Assembly (NCBI GenBank): GCA_019244415.1 | Contig: JAFASN010000046.1 | Location: 1 to 59,937, forward strand | Length of the DNA: 59,937 nucleotides | Origin: Verrucomicrobiota bacterium | GTDB taxonomy: Bacteria; Verrucomicrobiota; Verrucomicrobiia; Chthoniobacterales; UBA10450 | Direction of reading: 5' to 3' | Shown here: positions 1 to 7,645 of the stretch, one piece after another | Layout of the letters: each line of letters starts with the position of its first letter | Position numbering within the stretch: the first letter of the stretch is position 1 | Made by a program: the position numbers and the translations under genes | The notes under the pieces: generated by a model | The model's input: the letters and a program-made list of their open reading frames with translations, nothing else | What the model was told of the DNA's origin: nothing | The model's database searches: none

Positions 1-191
1 TCAACCACATAGCGCACGAGCAACGTCGCATCCGACTCATAGCTGGCCGGGTATAAGAAGTAGATCGCGGCGGCGATTGCCAGCCCGATGAGGGTGAGCA
101 ACAGAATCGTCTTCTTCCATTTGAAAAGGATGAAGACGACGTTGTTAAAATTGAACGGAGAAGGCTCCGTGTCACTTCGATGGTCTGCCAT
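1..191 (-). CDS. Wzz/GumC-like polysaccharide chain-length determinant, N-terminal part (runs off the left edge)
   Basis: The minus strand reads an ATG at 191 and stays open to base 1, giving 63 residues of an incomplete protein. A hydrophilic start is followed by a lysine pair and a hydrophobic segment (ILLLTLIGLAIAAAIYFLYP) and then ..YESDATLLVRYVV, the pattern of the first transmembrane helix and start of the periplasmic domain in Wzz/BexC chain-length proteins: the inner membrane anchor, then 'P..Y.S.A.L.v'. It begins 9 bases after the stop of the FemAB-like gene, so it is the next gene of the same exopolysaccharide operon. In the family these proteins set polymer length during Wzy-dependent polymerisation and export. 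Whether a tyrosine-kinase domain follows cannot be seen. Confidence 0.7.
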   Translation of the reverse strand, partial: MADHRSDTEPSPFNFNNVVFILFKWKKTILLLTLIGLAIAAAIYFLYPASYESDATLLVRYVV

Positions 192-200
192 AAGGTAGGA

Positions 201-1310
201 CTAGTCCAGGTAGGGATAGAGCAAGGCGCCAGCCAACCTGTTCACCGGCGCCGGTAAGTTCCGGAAGACACGATTGTGCAAAGTGGAGGAAGGCTTATGC
301 CCTTCCGTCCAAGTATCGGCTGAAACAGAATATTTACCATAACAAATTTCGTGCTCGCGCGTCCCCCAAGAGAGCTTGAACCGGCGCAAACCGTCATTCG
401 CTCTGTCGGTACGCCCGAAATGCAAGCTCTCGACCCCCGACGCGCAAAGGCATTTAATGCCTTCAGCAATGGCGACGTTGTTACCGCGGAGTTGCTGCCA
501 GCGCTCATCAGAGGCGCCAAACTTGTAAATAGCTTGTGAACCGAACTTGAAGAACATGGCGGCGGCAACTGGAGTTTCGCCGCTCGTGACAAGAACTACG
601 AATCCGTTGCCAGGCTCGATGATGTACTTGTGGATGTTCCGGAAGAAGGCGAACGGCTGCGGAGGGACACCGTGTTTACGCCGGGTGCGAACGTGCAGAC
701 GATAAAATTGGCACGTCGCTTCCGCCGAAGTACAAATGCTAGCCACGAGCCTGTGCCGTTGCGCCTTGCGGAGCGCGCGGCCAACAGCGGGCGAGTAGTT
801 GCTCTCAAGTATGCCAGCGCCGGCCGTGAGATCGAGAATGTGGCCGAAGTAACTTTCCGCCACGCCAGCGCCCTCGGGCAGGAGTGAAGCGTCGCGAAGC
901 TCGAAGTATCGCCAGCAGCGTTCCCGTGCAAGTTGGCGAAGCTTGCTGATAATCAATGCGCTTCCAAAGCTCGTTAGACGTAATGGAGCACAGTAATCGG
1001 TGAACGGCAGGCATATCCCGCGCGCCGGAGTAAGCGAGGTGCGAACCTCCATCATCGGAATAAGTGCAATGGGCTGGTTATTTGCGACCAGCCTTAAGTA
1101 CCGCGGCAGATGGCCGTAGGTTTCAACCAGGACTCGCGCCCAGGCGGACGTGTGAAAGATCGTCGCTTCCTGGTGAGCACTAATCCATTGGTCCCAGTTC
1201 GGTTCATGCAGAGGATCGGTGATCTCGGCGTGAATTAACGGCGTGATGCCTGGCTCAGCCGCGTTGTCCGGCAGTGCTGACAAGGCACGCAGCGGAGGCG
1301 CTGTCCGCAT
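201..1310 (-). CDS. FemAB-like GNAT-fold transferase, exopolysaccharide-associated
   Basis: A 369-residue protein with ATG start after a GGGG purine stretch. Recognisable FemAB/BioF2-like acyltransferase features are the N-terminal 'FHTSAWARVLVETYGHLPRY' block (about residues 52-71), 'ALRKAQRHRL' (about 183) and the C-terminal 'AIYKFGASD' and 'LHFGRTD...GLRRFKLSWG' segments. In cell-wall members the fold moves aminoacyl groups from tRNA; members in polysaccharide clusters probably acylate a sugar or carrier, and the substrate here is unknown. It lies between a DegT aminotransferase gene (41 bases upstream) and the Wzz-like gene (9 bases downstream), all on one strand, which supports a part in polymer decoration. 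The family is clear; the specific reaction is not. Confidence 0.78.
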   Translation of the reverse strand: MRTAPPLRALSALPDNAAEPGITPLIHAEITDPLHEPNWDQWISAHQEATIFHTSAWARVLVETYGHLPRYLRLVANNQPIALIPMMEVRTSLTPARGICLPFTDYCAPLRLTSFGSALIISKLRQLARERCWRYFELRDASLLPEGAGVAESYFGHILDLTAGAGILESNYSPAVGRALRKAQRHRLVASICTSAEATCQFYRLHVRTRRKHGVPPQPFAFFRNIHKYIIEPGNGFVVLVTSGETPVAAAMFFKFGSQAIYKFGASDERWQQLRGNNVAIAEGIKCLCASGVESLHFGRTDRANDGLRRFKLSWGTREHEICYGKYSVSADTWTEGHKPSSTLHNRVFRNLPAPVNRLAGALLYPYLD

Positions 1311-1351
1311 CCCCGCGAGACTACTTGTACTCAGGTTTTGTTTGACTGCGT

Positions 1352-2470
1352 TCAGACCATTACTCCCGTACTCACTGCCGCGTTCACCGTGTCGATAACA
1401 TAATCGATCTGTTCGTTGCGCAGCTCCGGATACATCGGCAGAGAGATGAACTCTTCTGCGATCTGTTCAGCGACGGGGAAGTCACCCGACCCGTAACCCA
1501 GCTCCGCATACGCTTTCTGAAGATGGACGGGAACGGGGTAATGCACTCCGCAGCTGACGCCTTTACTTTCGAGTTGATGCATCACCTCGTCGCGTTGTTT
1601 TACGCGAATGGCATAGACATGGTAAACATGACGCGAGTAGTCTGCTTCAAAAGGCGCAATTACCTCCTCGGTGCGAGTAAATCCCTCACTGTAGCGGCGG
1701 GCATGCGCGCGCCGCAGTTCGTTACCAGCTTCAAGATGGCGTAGCTTGATCTCGAGGCATGCCGCCTGGATGGCATCCATCCGGCAATTCCATCCGACCA
1801 TACTGTGATGGTACTTACGATCCTGGCCGTGATCGCGAAGTGTGCGCATGGTGTCGCGGAGTTGAGTGTTATTGGTAACTACCGCGCCAGCTTCTCCAAG
1901 CGCGCCAAGATTCTTCCCCGGATAAAAGCTAAAACAGCCTACCTGTCCCATCGAACCGGCGGGATGCTCTTTGTACTCAGCGCCATGCGCCTGCGCGGCA
2001 TCTTCAATCACGATCAGCCGGTGTTCCTTGGCGAACTTCAGGATCGCATCCATGTCAGCCATCTGGCCGAAGAGGTGAACTGGCACGATCGCCTTGGTCC
2101 GTTTGGTGACCGCACCAGCCAGCTGCTCTGGATTCATCGTATAGGTGCGCTCGTCCACATCCACAAAGACGGGAGTAGCTCCCGCGTAGCTAATTGCTTC
2201 CGCTGTAGCCATGAAAGTACTCGGCACGGTAATTACCTCGTCACCGGGACCTACTCCGCAGGCGAGAAGCGCAAGCCACACTGCTTCAGTGCCGCTGCCC
2301 AATCCGACTGCATGCTCGCAGTTACAAAACTCTGCGAAAGCTTCTTCAAACTGTGAGACCGCCGGGCCACCGGCAAAAACGCCGGTATCGAGCACGCGAC
2401 GAAAAGCGGCGTCGAATTCCTCCCGCAAAGGAGCGTGATGAGATTTAAGGTCTAAGAACGGAACTTTCAT
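1352..2470 (-). CDS. DegT/DnrJ/EryC1/StrS aminotransferase, WbpE/WlbC type
   Basis: A 372-residue PLP-dependent sugar aminotransferase. Visible motifs are 'GLGSGTEAVWLALLACGVG' near residue 57, 'VITVPSTFMATAEAI', 'VHLFGQMADMD', the PLP-pocket 'IEDAAQAHGA' and 'SFYPGKNLGALGEAG', whose Lys forms the Schiff base. It is full length for the family. It overlaps the upstream acetyltransferase by 26 bases and forms a three-gene block with it and a Gfo/Idh/MocA dehydrogenase. That trio matches WbpB-WbpE-WbpD, which converts UDP-N-acetylglucosaminuronate to UDP-2,3-diacetamido-2,3-dideoxyglucuronate; this enzyme would aminate the 3-keto intermediate. The substrate is inferred from the neighbourhood; the family call is firm. 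Confidence 0.85.
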   Translation of the reverse strand: MKVPFLDLKSHHAPLREEFDAAFRRVLDTGVFAGGPAVSQFEEAFAEFCNCEHAVGLGSGTEAVWLALLACGVGPGDEVITVPSTFMATAEAISYAGATPVFVDVDERTYTMNPEQLAGAVTKRTKAIVPVHLFGQMADMDAILKFAKEHRLIVIEDAAQAHGAEYKEHPAGSMGQVGCFSFYPGKNLGALGEAGAVVTNNTQLRDTMRTLRDHGQDRKYHHSMVGWNCRMDAIQAACLEIKLRHLEAGNELRRAHARRYSEGFTRTEEVIAPFEADYSRHVYHVYAIRVKQRDEVMHQLESKGVSCGVHYPVPVHLQKAYAELGYGSGDFPVAEQIAEEFISLPMYPELRNEQIDYVIDTVNAAVSTGVMV

Positions 2471-2966
2471 AGCTGTTTTGAGAATTCTTCGTGAGCACGC
2501 GTGCAGGATTCCCAGCTACAGTCGCGTTTGCGGGGACGTCTCTCACGACAACACTGCCGGCGCCGATGGTGGCGTTTTCACCGATAGTTATGCCCCCGAG
2601 GAGAGTAACGCCGGAGCCGATCGCCGCGCCGCGCTTGACCAAAGTACTCTGGCAACTCCAGTCAGCATCTGTTTTCAATGAGCCGTTCGCTGTCACAGCG
2701 CGGGGATAGCGATCGTTAATAAAGGTAACTCCATGGCCGACGAACACTCCGTCCTCGATCGTGACTCCTTCACAGATGAACGTATGACTCGAAATCTTGC
2801 AGCGCGCACCGATTCTAGCCCGCTTTTGAATTTCGACGAAGCAACCGATCTTCGTTTCATCCCCAATCTCGCAACCGTAGAGATTAACAAAGCCGAAGAT
2901 ACGAACATCGCGGCCTAGTTTTACATCGGGCGCGATGAGTTGATGAGCCTCGCGGCTCTCACTCAT
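2445..2966 (-). CDS. Left-handed beta-helix acetyltransferase, WbpD/WlbB type
   Basis: A 173-residue protein built from hexapeptide repeats ('GRDVRIFGFVNLYG', 'IGDETKIG', 'IEDGVFVGHGVTFIND', 'IGSGVTLLGGITIGENATIGAGSVVVRDVPANATVAGNPARV'), the hallmark of LbH acyltransferases. The 'GHGVTFINDRYPRA' segment with its catalytic His is typical of the N-acetyltransferases that finish diacetamido sugars. The start overlaps the upstream dehydrogenase stop as ATGA (2963-2966), and its own end runs 26 bases into the aminotransferase, so the three are translationally coupled. Expected reaction: acetyl-CoA-dependent N-acetylation of the 3-amino group made by the neighbouring aminotransferase. Function is inferred from family and context. 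Confidence 0.85.
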   Translation of the reverse strand: MSESREAHQLIAPDVKLGRDVRIFGFVNLYGCEIGDETKIGCFVEIQKRARIGARCKISSHTFICEGVTIEDGVFVGHGVTFINDRYPRAVTANGSLKTDADWSCQSTLVKRGAAIGSGVTLLGGITIGENATIGAGSVVVRDVPANATVAGNPARVLTKNSQNSYESSVLRP

Positions 2967-4054
2967 ACGGCCAGTCGATCTGCTTCTACTTGTGCCCCGG
3001 CTTTGGCACGCCTCGATACCGGTTCTTCACGTTTGCGCAGAAAGTTCACGGGAGCGCCATTTGCCTTGAGCGAGGCAGAGGCGGCTTCAAGGATAGTTAC
3101 TAATTCCAGCCCGGAACGTCCGCTGGTGAGCGGCTCCATTCCATTCTCGATGCAATCGACAAAGTGCTGGCACTCGACTTTCAGGGGTTCCTCCTGCTGG
3201 ATGTGGGGGATGTAACTGTCGCCGTAATGATACGAGTAATGAAACTCGGCGAAGGTATCGTAATGCGGCGGACGATCTACTCGCACATCATAGATGCGAA
3301 TCTTCTCGAGCGGCTGGAGATCATCGTAAACGATCATCCGCCGTGTGCCGACGATGGTCATCTCGCGTACTTTGCGCGGCTCGAGCCAGCTACTTTGAAT
3401 AGTAGCGAACTTCTTGTTGCGGAAGCAAAGCGAGAGATTCGTCACGTCCTCAATGCCGGCGGTGACATGAGCGTTGCCCTGGCAATTCACCGTCAGTGGC
3501 AGCTCGTCGAGGATGTGCAGGATGATCGAGATGTCGTGCGGCGCGAGATCCCACACGACATTGATGTCTTTCTGGAATAACCCGAGGTTGAGGCGGCGCG
3601 AATTGATGTAACGGATATCGCCGATGTCGCCCGCCTTGATGATGTCCACGATTTTCCGCACAGAGGAAGAGTACAGAAACGTGTGCCCGCTCATGAGTAC
3701 CACGCCTTTTTCTTCGGCAATGTTAATGAGCTCCTCGCATTCGGCGGACGATGCAGCGAGGGGCTTCTCGACCAGCGTGTGTTTCCCGGCACAGAGGGCG
3801 GCCTTGGCCAGCTTGTGGTGAAACGCCACCGGCGTGGCGATTGCCACGGCATCGATGTTCGAGTCGTTAATTAACTCCAGTGCGTCGGTGTGCGTCTCGA
3901 TATCTGAGTACAGCGTACGCAGGTGACGCAGGCGTTTCTCATTCTTGTCGCAGATCGCCTTAAGACGGCAGGTAGTGAGCGTTTTGAAATTGCGGACAAG
4001 GTTGGGACCCCAGTAGCCGCAGCCAATGACTCCGACGTTGATTTGGGAAGACAT
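2963..4054 (-). CDS. Gfo/Idh/MocA NAD-dependent sugar dehydrogenase, WbpB/WlbA type
   Basis: A 363-residue oxidoreductase starting with a Rossmann motif ('VGVIGCGYWGPNLVRNF'), followed by 'IDAVAIATPVAFHHKLAKAA' and the 'EKPLA' motif whose Lys is catalytic in this family, then the C-terminal 'WDLAPHDISIILHIL' His motif. WbpB/WlbA enzymes oxidise C3 of UDP-N-acetylglucosaminuronic acid. The gene ends in an ATGA overlap with the acetyltransferase and starts 2 bases after the sugar-transferase stop, so it is the first of the three UDP-diacetamido-uronic acid genes. Other Gfo/Idh/MocA enzymes share the fold; the specific assignment rests on the adjacent aminotransferase and acetyltransferase. Confidence 0.83.
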   Translation of the reverse strand: MSSQINVGVIGCGYWGPNLVRNFKTLTTCRLKAICDKNEKRLRHLRTLYSDIETHTDALELINDSNIDAVAIATPVAFHHKLAKAALCAGKHTLVEKPLAASSAECEELINIAEEKGVVLMSGHTFLYSSSVRKIVDIIKAGDIGDIRYINSRRLNLGLFQKDINVVWDLAPHDISIILHILDELPLTVNCQGNAHVTAGIEDVTNLSLCFRNKKFATIQSSWLEPRKVREMTIVGTRRMIVYDDLQPLEKIRIYDVRVDRPPHYDTFAEFHYSYHYGDSYIPHIQQEEPLKVECQHFVDCIENGMEPLTSGRSGLELVTILEAASASLKANGAPVNFLRKREEPVSRRAKAGAQVEADRLAV

Positions 4055-4056
4055 GA

Positions 4057-4917
4057 TTACGCGTTGTCGCTCACCGGCGGCGCCGTCCGCGCACTCAAAT
4101 GCTGTGAGAGATCGACGAGTTGGGCGGCGATCGCGGGGAAGGTGCGTGCGATGATTTTTAGATCAAGCCGGAGGGAGAGGTGCTTCGAGTAGAAAACGTC
4201 CATCTCGATCATCTGGCGAAAGGTGGTGCGATTCTTGCCGTTTACCTGCCAGAAGCCGGTAAGGCCCGGTAACGCGTTGAGGCGATAACGATCCTCGTCG
4301 CTGTACAACTCGAACTCGCGCACGGTGCATGGGCGCGGGCCGACGATGCTCATCTCACCGCGCAGGACGTTGAACAATTGCGGCAGCTCATCGAGTCCAG
4401 TCGCCCGGAGAAATTTCCCGCCAAGAATCAGGCGGGGGTCGCCGGTGGCATCGAGCTTGATCATCGGTTTGTCCGAAGCCATCAGCTGCTCGAGGTACGC
4501 TTCGTGAGTGCTTGTATCGGCGTTCACCTTCATCGTGCGAAATTTCACGATCATGAAGCGGCGGCATTTGAAGCCGACGCGAGGCTGCCGGTAAAAGATC
4601 GGTCCGGGCGAGGTAATGGCGACCCAGGCTGATGCGATCAGCATCACAGGGAGCCACAGTGGCAAAGTGATGAGGATAAGCGCGATATCGAGGGCGCGCT
4701 TCCACGCGGGCAAAGCGGCTGCCAGAGCTTCCGGTGAACAACGCGGCGGCGGGGCGGAGTACCTCGTTTGATCGTGGCCGTCCGCGCCGTCCGGCTGCAT
4801 CGCCCGGCGCAAGAGCTTCGTGAGCTCGCCATCTTTGCGGCTGCGTTGTGGCGCAGCTCCGCCGTTGCCCCGAGCGGACTCTGCTTCGGACTGCTGGCCT
4901 GTGATTCTGTCAACCAT
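4057..4917 (-). CDS. Polyprenyl-phosphate sugar-1-phosphate transferase (bacterial sugar transferase family)
   Basis: Single-pass phosphoglycosyl transferase that would start a polysaccharide repeat unit on undecaprenyl phosphate. It shows the N-terminal hydrophobic helix after 'WKRALDIALIL', then 'SPGPIFYRQPRVG', 'FMIVKFRTMK', 'LRATGLDELPQLFNVLRGEMSIVGPRP' with the catalytic Asp-Glu pair, and 'LPGLTGFWQVNGKN'. I place the start at the ATG at 4917, preceded by AGGGGAG at 5-base spacing. The frame also extends to an ATG at 4983 with a weaker AGAAGGG, adding 22 poorly structured residues. There is no N-terminal CoA-binding/sensor region as in the long WbaP type. The WbpB-like gene follows 2 bases after the stop. 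Confidence 0.88.
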   Translation of the reverse strand: MVDRITGQQSEAESARGNGGAAPQRSRKDGELTKLLRRAMQPDGADGHDQTRYSAPPPRCSPEALAAALPAWKRALDIALILITLPLWLPVMLIASAWVAITSPGPIFYRQPRVGFKCRRFMIVKFRTMKVNADTSTHEAYLEQLMASDKPMIKLDATGDPRLILGGKFLRATGLDELPQLFNVLRGEMSIVGPRPCTVREFELYSDEDRYRLNALPGLTGFWQVNGKNRTTFRQMIEMDVFYSKHLSLRLDLKIIARTFPAIAAQLVDLSQHLSARTAPPVSDNA

Positions 4918-4997
4918 GCTTGCTCCCCTTTGCTCCCGGTTTGTGAATCGAGGCAAGCTGCCGCCAGTGGTTGACCGCCTCATCGGCTGGAACCCTT

Positions 4998-5032
4998 CTG
5001 CACTAACAACAATCCTGCCTGCACTAACAACA
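4998..5032. promoter_or_regulatory. Pair of 14-bp direct repeats upstream of the exopolysaccharide operon
   Basis: CTGCACTAACAACA occurs exactly at 4998-5011 and again at 5019-5032, 21 bases apart start to start, which is two helical turns. The pair sits just upstream of the sugar-transferase gene in the 205-base gap between it and the glycosyltransferase gene. Spacing and position fit an operator bound by a protein on one face of the helix, but no regulator is known and a chance or recombinational duplication is possible. Confidence 0.4.
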
Positions 5033-5188
5033 CAAAGACGCCTTTCTTACGCGGACGCCCTATAATTTCCACGGTTACTAGAGCTACAACTTTGCTCCCG
5101 AATAGTCAATGCTATTCCATTGCTTCTACACTTTTTCTTTCCGCTAACGACGCCCGAATCGCCCCTTCATCTACTCCCTGCACTTTGG

Positions 5189-6271
5189 TTAAACTGCCGA
5201 AAGTACGCTTCGTTGCGCCCGGCGCGCACTTCTCGCGCGCGACTCCAATCCTCCTTTGGGATTGCTCAAGCAATTCGCGGGCCTGCCGACAAACCAGTCG
5301 CGCCCCACTCCTTTGCGCAGGACACGATCCCCAAATGGGTAGCCGCCGCGAAAGACGCGCCACCCAAGCGCCCAGTACGTGCTTGTGGCGCGCTCAAGAA
5401 CCCAGAGTGGCGCGCACAAAATAGCGAACGCGCGAAAATATTTTCGCGCCTTGCCTTTGTTTCGTCCTCGCATCGCAAGTCCGGCCGCTATCATGGCAAC
5501 GGCAGCGATGTAGGCCGCCATTGCGCGCCTGCCGCTAACGAGTTGGAAGCAAAGCGCCACCGGCAAAATGCTGCCGAAAATTGCCGTCTTTGCCCGCAGC
5601 GGAAAGTCCTCGTAAGCCTGGCGTGGCCGTTGTTCGAGCCATTTGCGAAACGGCGGAGCGTTCTTCCTCACGAACAGATCGTTGGCGTAATCGATGGTCA
5701 GCCCTTCCGCCGCGAAATGGCGAATCATCTCCTCGTTATCGAAAAGTACGTCACCGTCATAATACCCGGCCCGGCACGCGGCTTCCCGCCGAAATGCACA
5801 GGTGCCAGGGTAATCGGCGGTGCGCAGCACCGCGCGGTTGATCAGCATGCGGCCTGCTTCCATCGCTGCCCACCACGGCAGCGGCCGCAGGAAGTTCTGC
5901 GGGCGCACCACTTCATGCGCCTGAAGCCGGTCGCAAATCTCCTGAATCTGCGCCGGCTCATAGCGAATATCATCATCGGCGAGGATGATGTCTTCCGTAC
6001 TCGCAAGGGCAATACCGGTGAGGATTCCGTTTACTTTGTCATTCAAAAAACCGAAATGACGTGCGACCGCCTCGTGCCGGCAAACGCCCGCCCAGCATCG
6101 TCCGTGAGAGCGGAAAACCGCCTGCGGCGATCCGTCGATCACGATGACATCGCAGCCCGCCTCGCGTAGTACGTGGAAATAATCCGCCAGCCCGCGCGTC
6201 TCAGCTTCATCGAACGCAGCACGGCGGATCGGCAACAGATAAGTACAACGGTCGCGTGCGATCGATTCCAC
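5189..6271 (-). CDS. Family-2-like glycosyltransferase with C-terminal membrane segments
   Basis: The conserved core starts with 'CTYLLPIRRAAFDEAETRGLADYF', then 'VIVIDGSP' and the acidic metal/nucleotide motif 'ILADDDIRYEP', the standard arrangement of GT-A enzymes that use nucleotide sugars. Later come 'GTCAFRRE' and 'FDNEEMIRHF' and a hydrophobic pair near residues 250-310, so the enzyme is probably membrane-attached. I take the GTG at 6271, just before the conserved block (360 residues). The open frame continues to ATG 6364 and GTG 6406, but the added residues look non-conserved and would overlap the divergent gene at 6363. It lies upstream of the sugar-transferase operon on the same strand, so it probably serves the same polymer. 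Sugar specificity is unknown. Confidence 0.7.
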   Translation of the reverse strand: MESIARDRCTYLLPIRRAAFDEAETRGLADYFHVLREAGCDVIVIDGSPQAVFRSHGRCWAGVCRHEAVARHFGFLNDKVNGILTGIALASTEDIILADDDIRYEPAQIQEICDRLQAHEVVRPQNFLRPLPWWAAMEAGRMLINRAVLRTADYPGTCAFRREAACRAGYYDGDVLFDNEEMIRHFAAEGLTIDYANDLFVRKNAPPFRKWLEQRPRQAYEDFPLRAKTAIFGSILPVALCFQLVSGRRAMAAYIAAVAMIAAGLAMRGRNKGKARKYFRAFAILCAPLWVLERATSTYWALGWRVFRGGYPFGDRVLRKGVGRDWFVGRPANCLSNPKGGLESRARSARRAQRSVLSAV

Positions 6272-6362
6272 ACAAAAGTAACGCCGACGCGCTGCGCTCT
6301 GGCTGTGCGAAGGGGGTGAGTGACGGCTGCTTTGCGGCCAGTCGGTTATCGCCGTGCGTAAC

Positions 6363-7064
6363 ATGTTGATGGAACGACTCGAGCGGCGCTCGCCACAAAC
6401 CGGCACGACGCGTTTTGCGTGGCAGGCGCGGCGGCGTTTTGCCGAATTTATCGCGCGAGACGACTACCCGTGCTTGGGCGCGCGCGCGGCGATCAACGCC
6501 CGTGCCTGTGACATTCACTGCTATGCACGCCTCGGCGGCGATGTCTCTGCGCTCGCGCGCGATCTCTCGAACTTCGTCAAATCGCCAGAACGACAGGTAA
6601 TGCCATTCGCGACTTTCGCTGCGATCTTCCGCCAACCCACGAGGCTGGACGAGACTGCGTTTGAGCAGCGGCTCTGGAAGGTACTTCGGGAGTTGAACAG
6701 GCGTGATCGGACCGCGTGGGATGAATCGGTAGCGGCCAATCCAGACGACGCGAACTTCGCTTTTAGTTTCGCCGGCGTTGGCTTTTACATTGTGGGAATG
6801 CATCCGCAGAGCTCACGCCTTTCGCGGCGATTCGATTTTCCCGCGCTCGTCTTTAATGCACATGCGCAATTCCGCCGAATGCGCGCCGAAGGGAAATGGG
6901 AACGCATGCGCAGCAGCATTCGCAAACGCGATTTCGCGCTGCAAGGCGCGCACAACCCCATGCTGACCGATTTCGGCGAACGCTCCGAAGCGCGCCAATA
7001 TTCCGGTCGCGCCGTCGCGAATGATTGGCGCGCTCCGTTCAAGCGCTGCCCTTTCAGCCACTAA
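6363..7064 (+). CDS. YqcI/YcgG-family haem protein, GntA-like N-oxygenase
   Basis: A 233-residue protein with the family signatures 'FIARDDYPCLGARAAI' (about residues 25-40), 'FVKSPERQVMPFATFAAIF', 'FAFSFAGVGFYIVGMHPQSSRLSRRFDFPALVFNAHAQFRRMRAEGKWERM' in sections, and a C-terminal 'DFGERSEARQYSGR'. The one well-studied branch (GntA) is a haem-dependent enzyme that N-hydroxylates a guanidine/arginine-derived substrate; the His and Cys residues in these blocks are candidate haem ligands. The start is the ATG at 6363 (GTG 6354 and ATG 6369 are alternatives). Its TAA overlaps the ATG of the DUF1989 gene by one base (TAATG), so the pair is translationally coupled. The substrate here is unknown. 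Confidence 0.7.
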   Translation: MLMERLERRSPQTGTTRFAWQARRRFAEFIARDDYPCLGARAAINARACDIHCYARLGGDVSALARDLSNFVKSPERQVMPFATFAAIFRQPTRLDETAFEQRLWKVLRELNRRDRTAWDESVAANPDDANFAFSFAGVGFYIVGMHPQSSRLSRRFDFPALVFNAHAQFRRMRAEGKWERMRSSIRKRDFALQGAHNPMLTDFGERSEARQYSGRAVANDWRAPFKRCPFSH

Positions 7065-7645
7065 TGCTTCGGCTCGAACCGCAAACCGGTACCGCCTTTA
7101 CTTTGCGGAAAAGCCAGCTGCTCACTGTCATCGACGTTGAAGGTGAACAAGTGGCGGATCTTGTCGCATTCGCCGCTGACGACCCGCGCGAAGCGATCTC
7201 GTCCGGCCGCTCCATCGATTACGCGAACACGATTTATCTCACTGCCGGAAACGTTCTCTACTCAAACCGCAGCCGACCAATGTTCACCATTACCCGCGAC
7301 GATGTGGGACGGCACGATTTCCTGCTCACGCCATGCAGCCCCGACACGTTTCGGATCATTTACAAACGCGACGAGTACCACGCGAGCTGCTTCGAGAACC
7401 TCGCAACAAATCTCGCCCGCTTCGGTATCGCCCCCGATGCGATTCCCACCAGCTTTAACATTTTCATGAACGTAATCGTGAACGCCGATGGTTCGCTTGC
7501 GATCAAACCGCCGCGGTCGCACGCCGGCGACGCGATCGAGCTGCGGGCAGAGATGGACTTGATCGTCGGCCTCACTGCCTGTTCAGCGGAGCTAACGAAT
7601 AACGGTACTTTCAAGCCGATCGGGTTTTCCGTTTCGGCTGGTTAA
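7064..7645 (+). CDS. DUF1989 (urea-carboxylase-associated family) protein
   Basis: A 193-residue protein with the DUF1989 layout: N-terminal 'GTAFTLRKSQLLTVIDVEGEQVADLVAFAADD' in parts, 'RSIDYANTIYLTAGNVLYSNRSRPM', a central 'DEYHASCFENLATNL' and 'FNIFMNV', and a C-terminal 'DLIVGLTACSAELTNNG'. The conserved Cys and His residues suggest metal binding. Family members sit near urea amidolyase or amino-acid oxidation genes. I chose the ATG at 7064, which overlaps the upstream stop codon, over the in-frame ATG at 7025 inside the previous gene. The adjacent GntA-like N-oxygenase suggests that the two act on one nitrogen compound. The last four bases overlap the stop of the convergent TMTC-like gene (TTAA). 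Confidence 0.72.
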   Translation: MLRLEPQTGTAFTLRKSQLLTVIDVEGEQVADLVAFAADDPREAISSGRSIDYANTIYLTAGNVLYSNRSRPMFTITRDDVGRHDFLLTPCSPDTFRIIYKRDEYHASCFENLATNLARFGIAPDAIPTSFNIFMNVIVNADGSLAIKPPRSHAGDAIELRAEMDLIVGLTACSAELTNNGTFKPIGFSVSAG

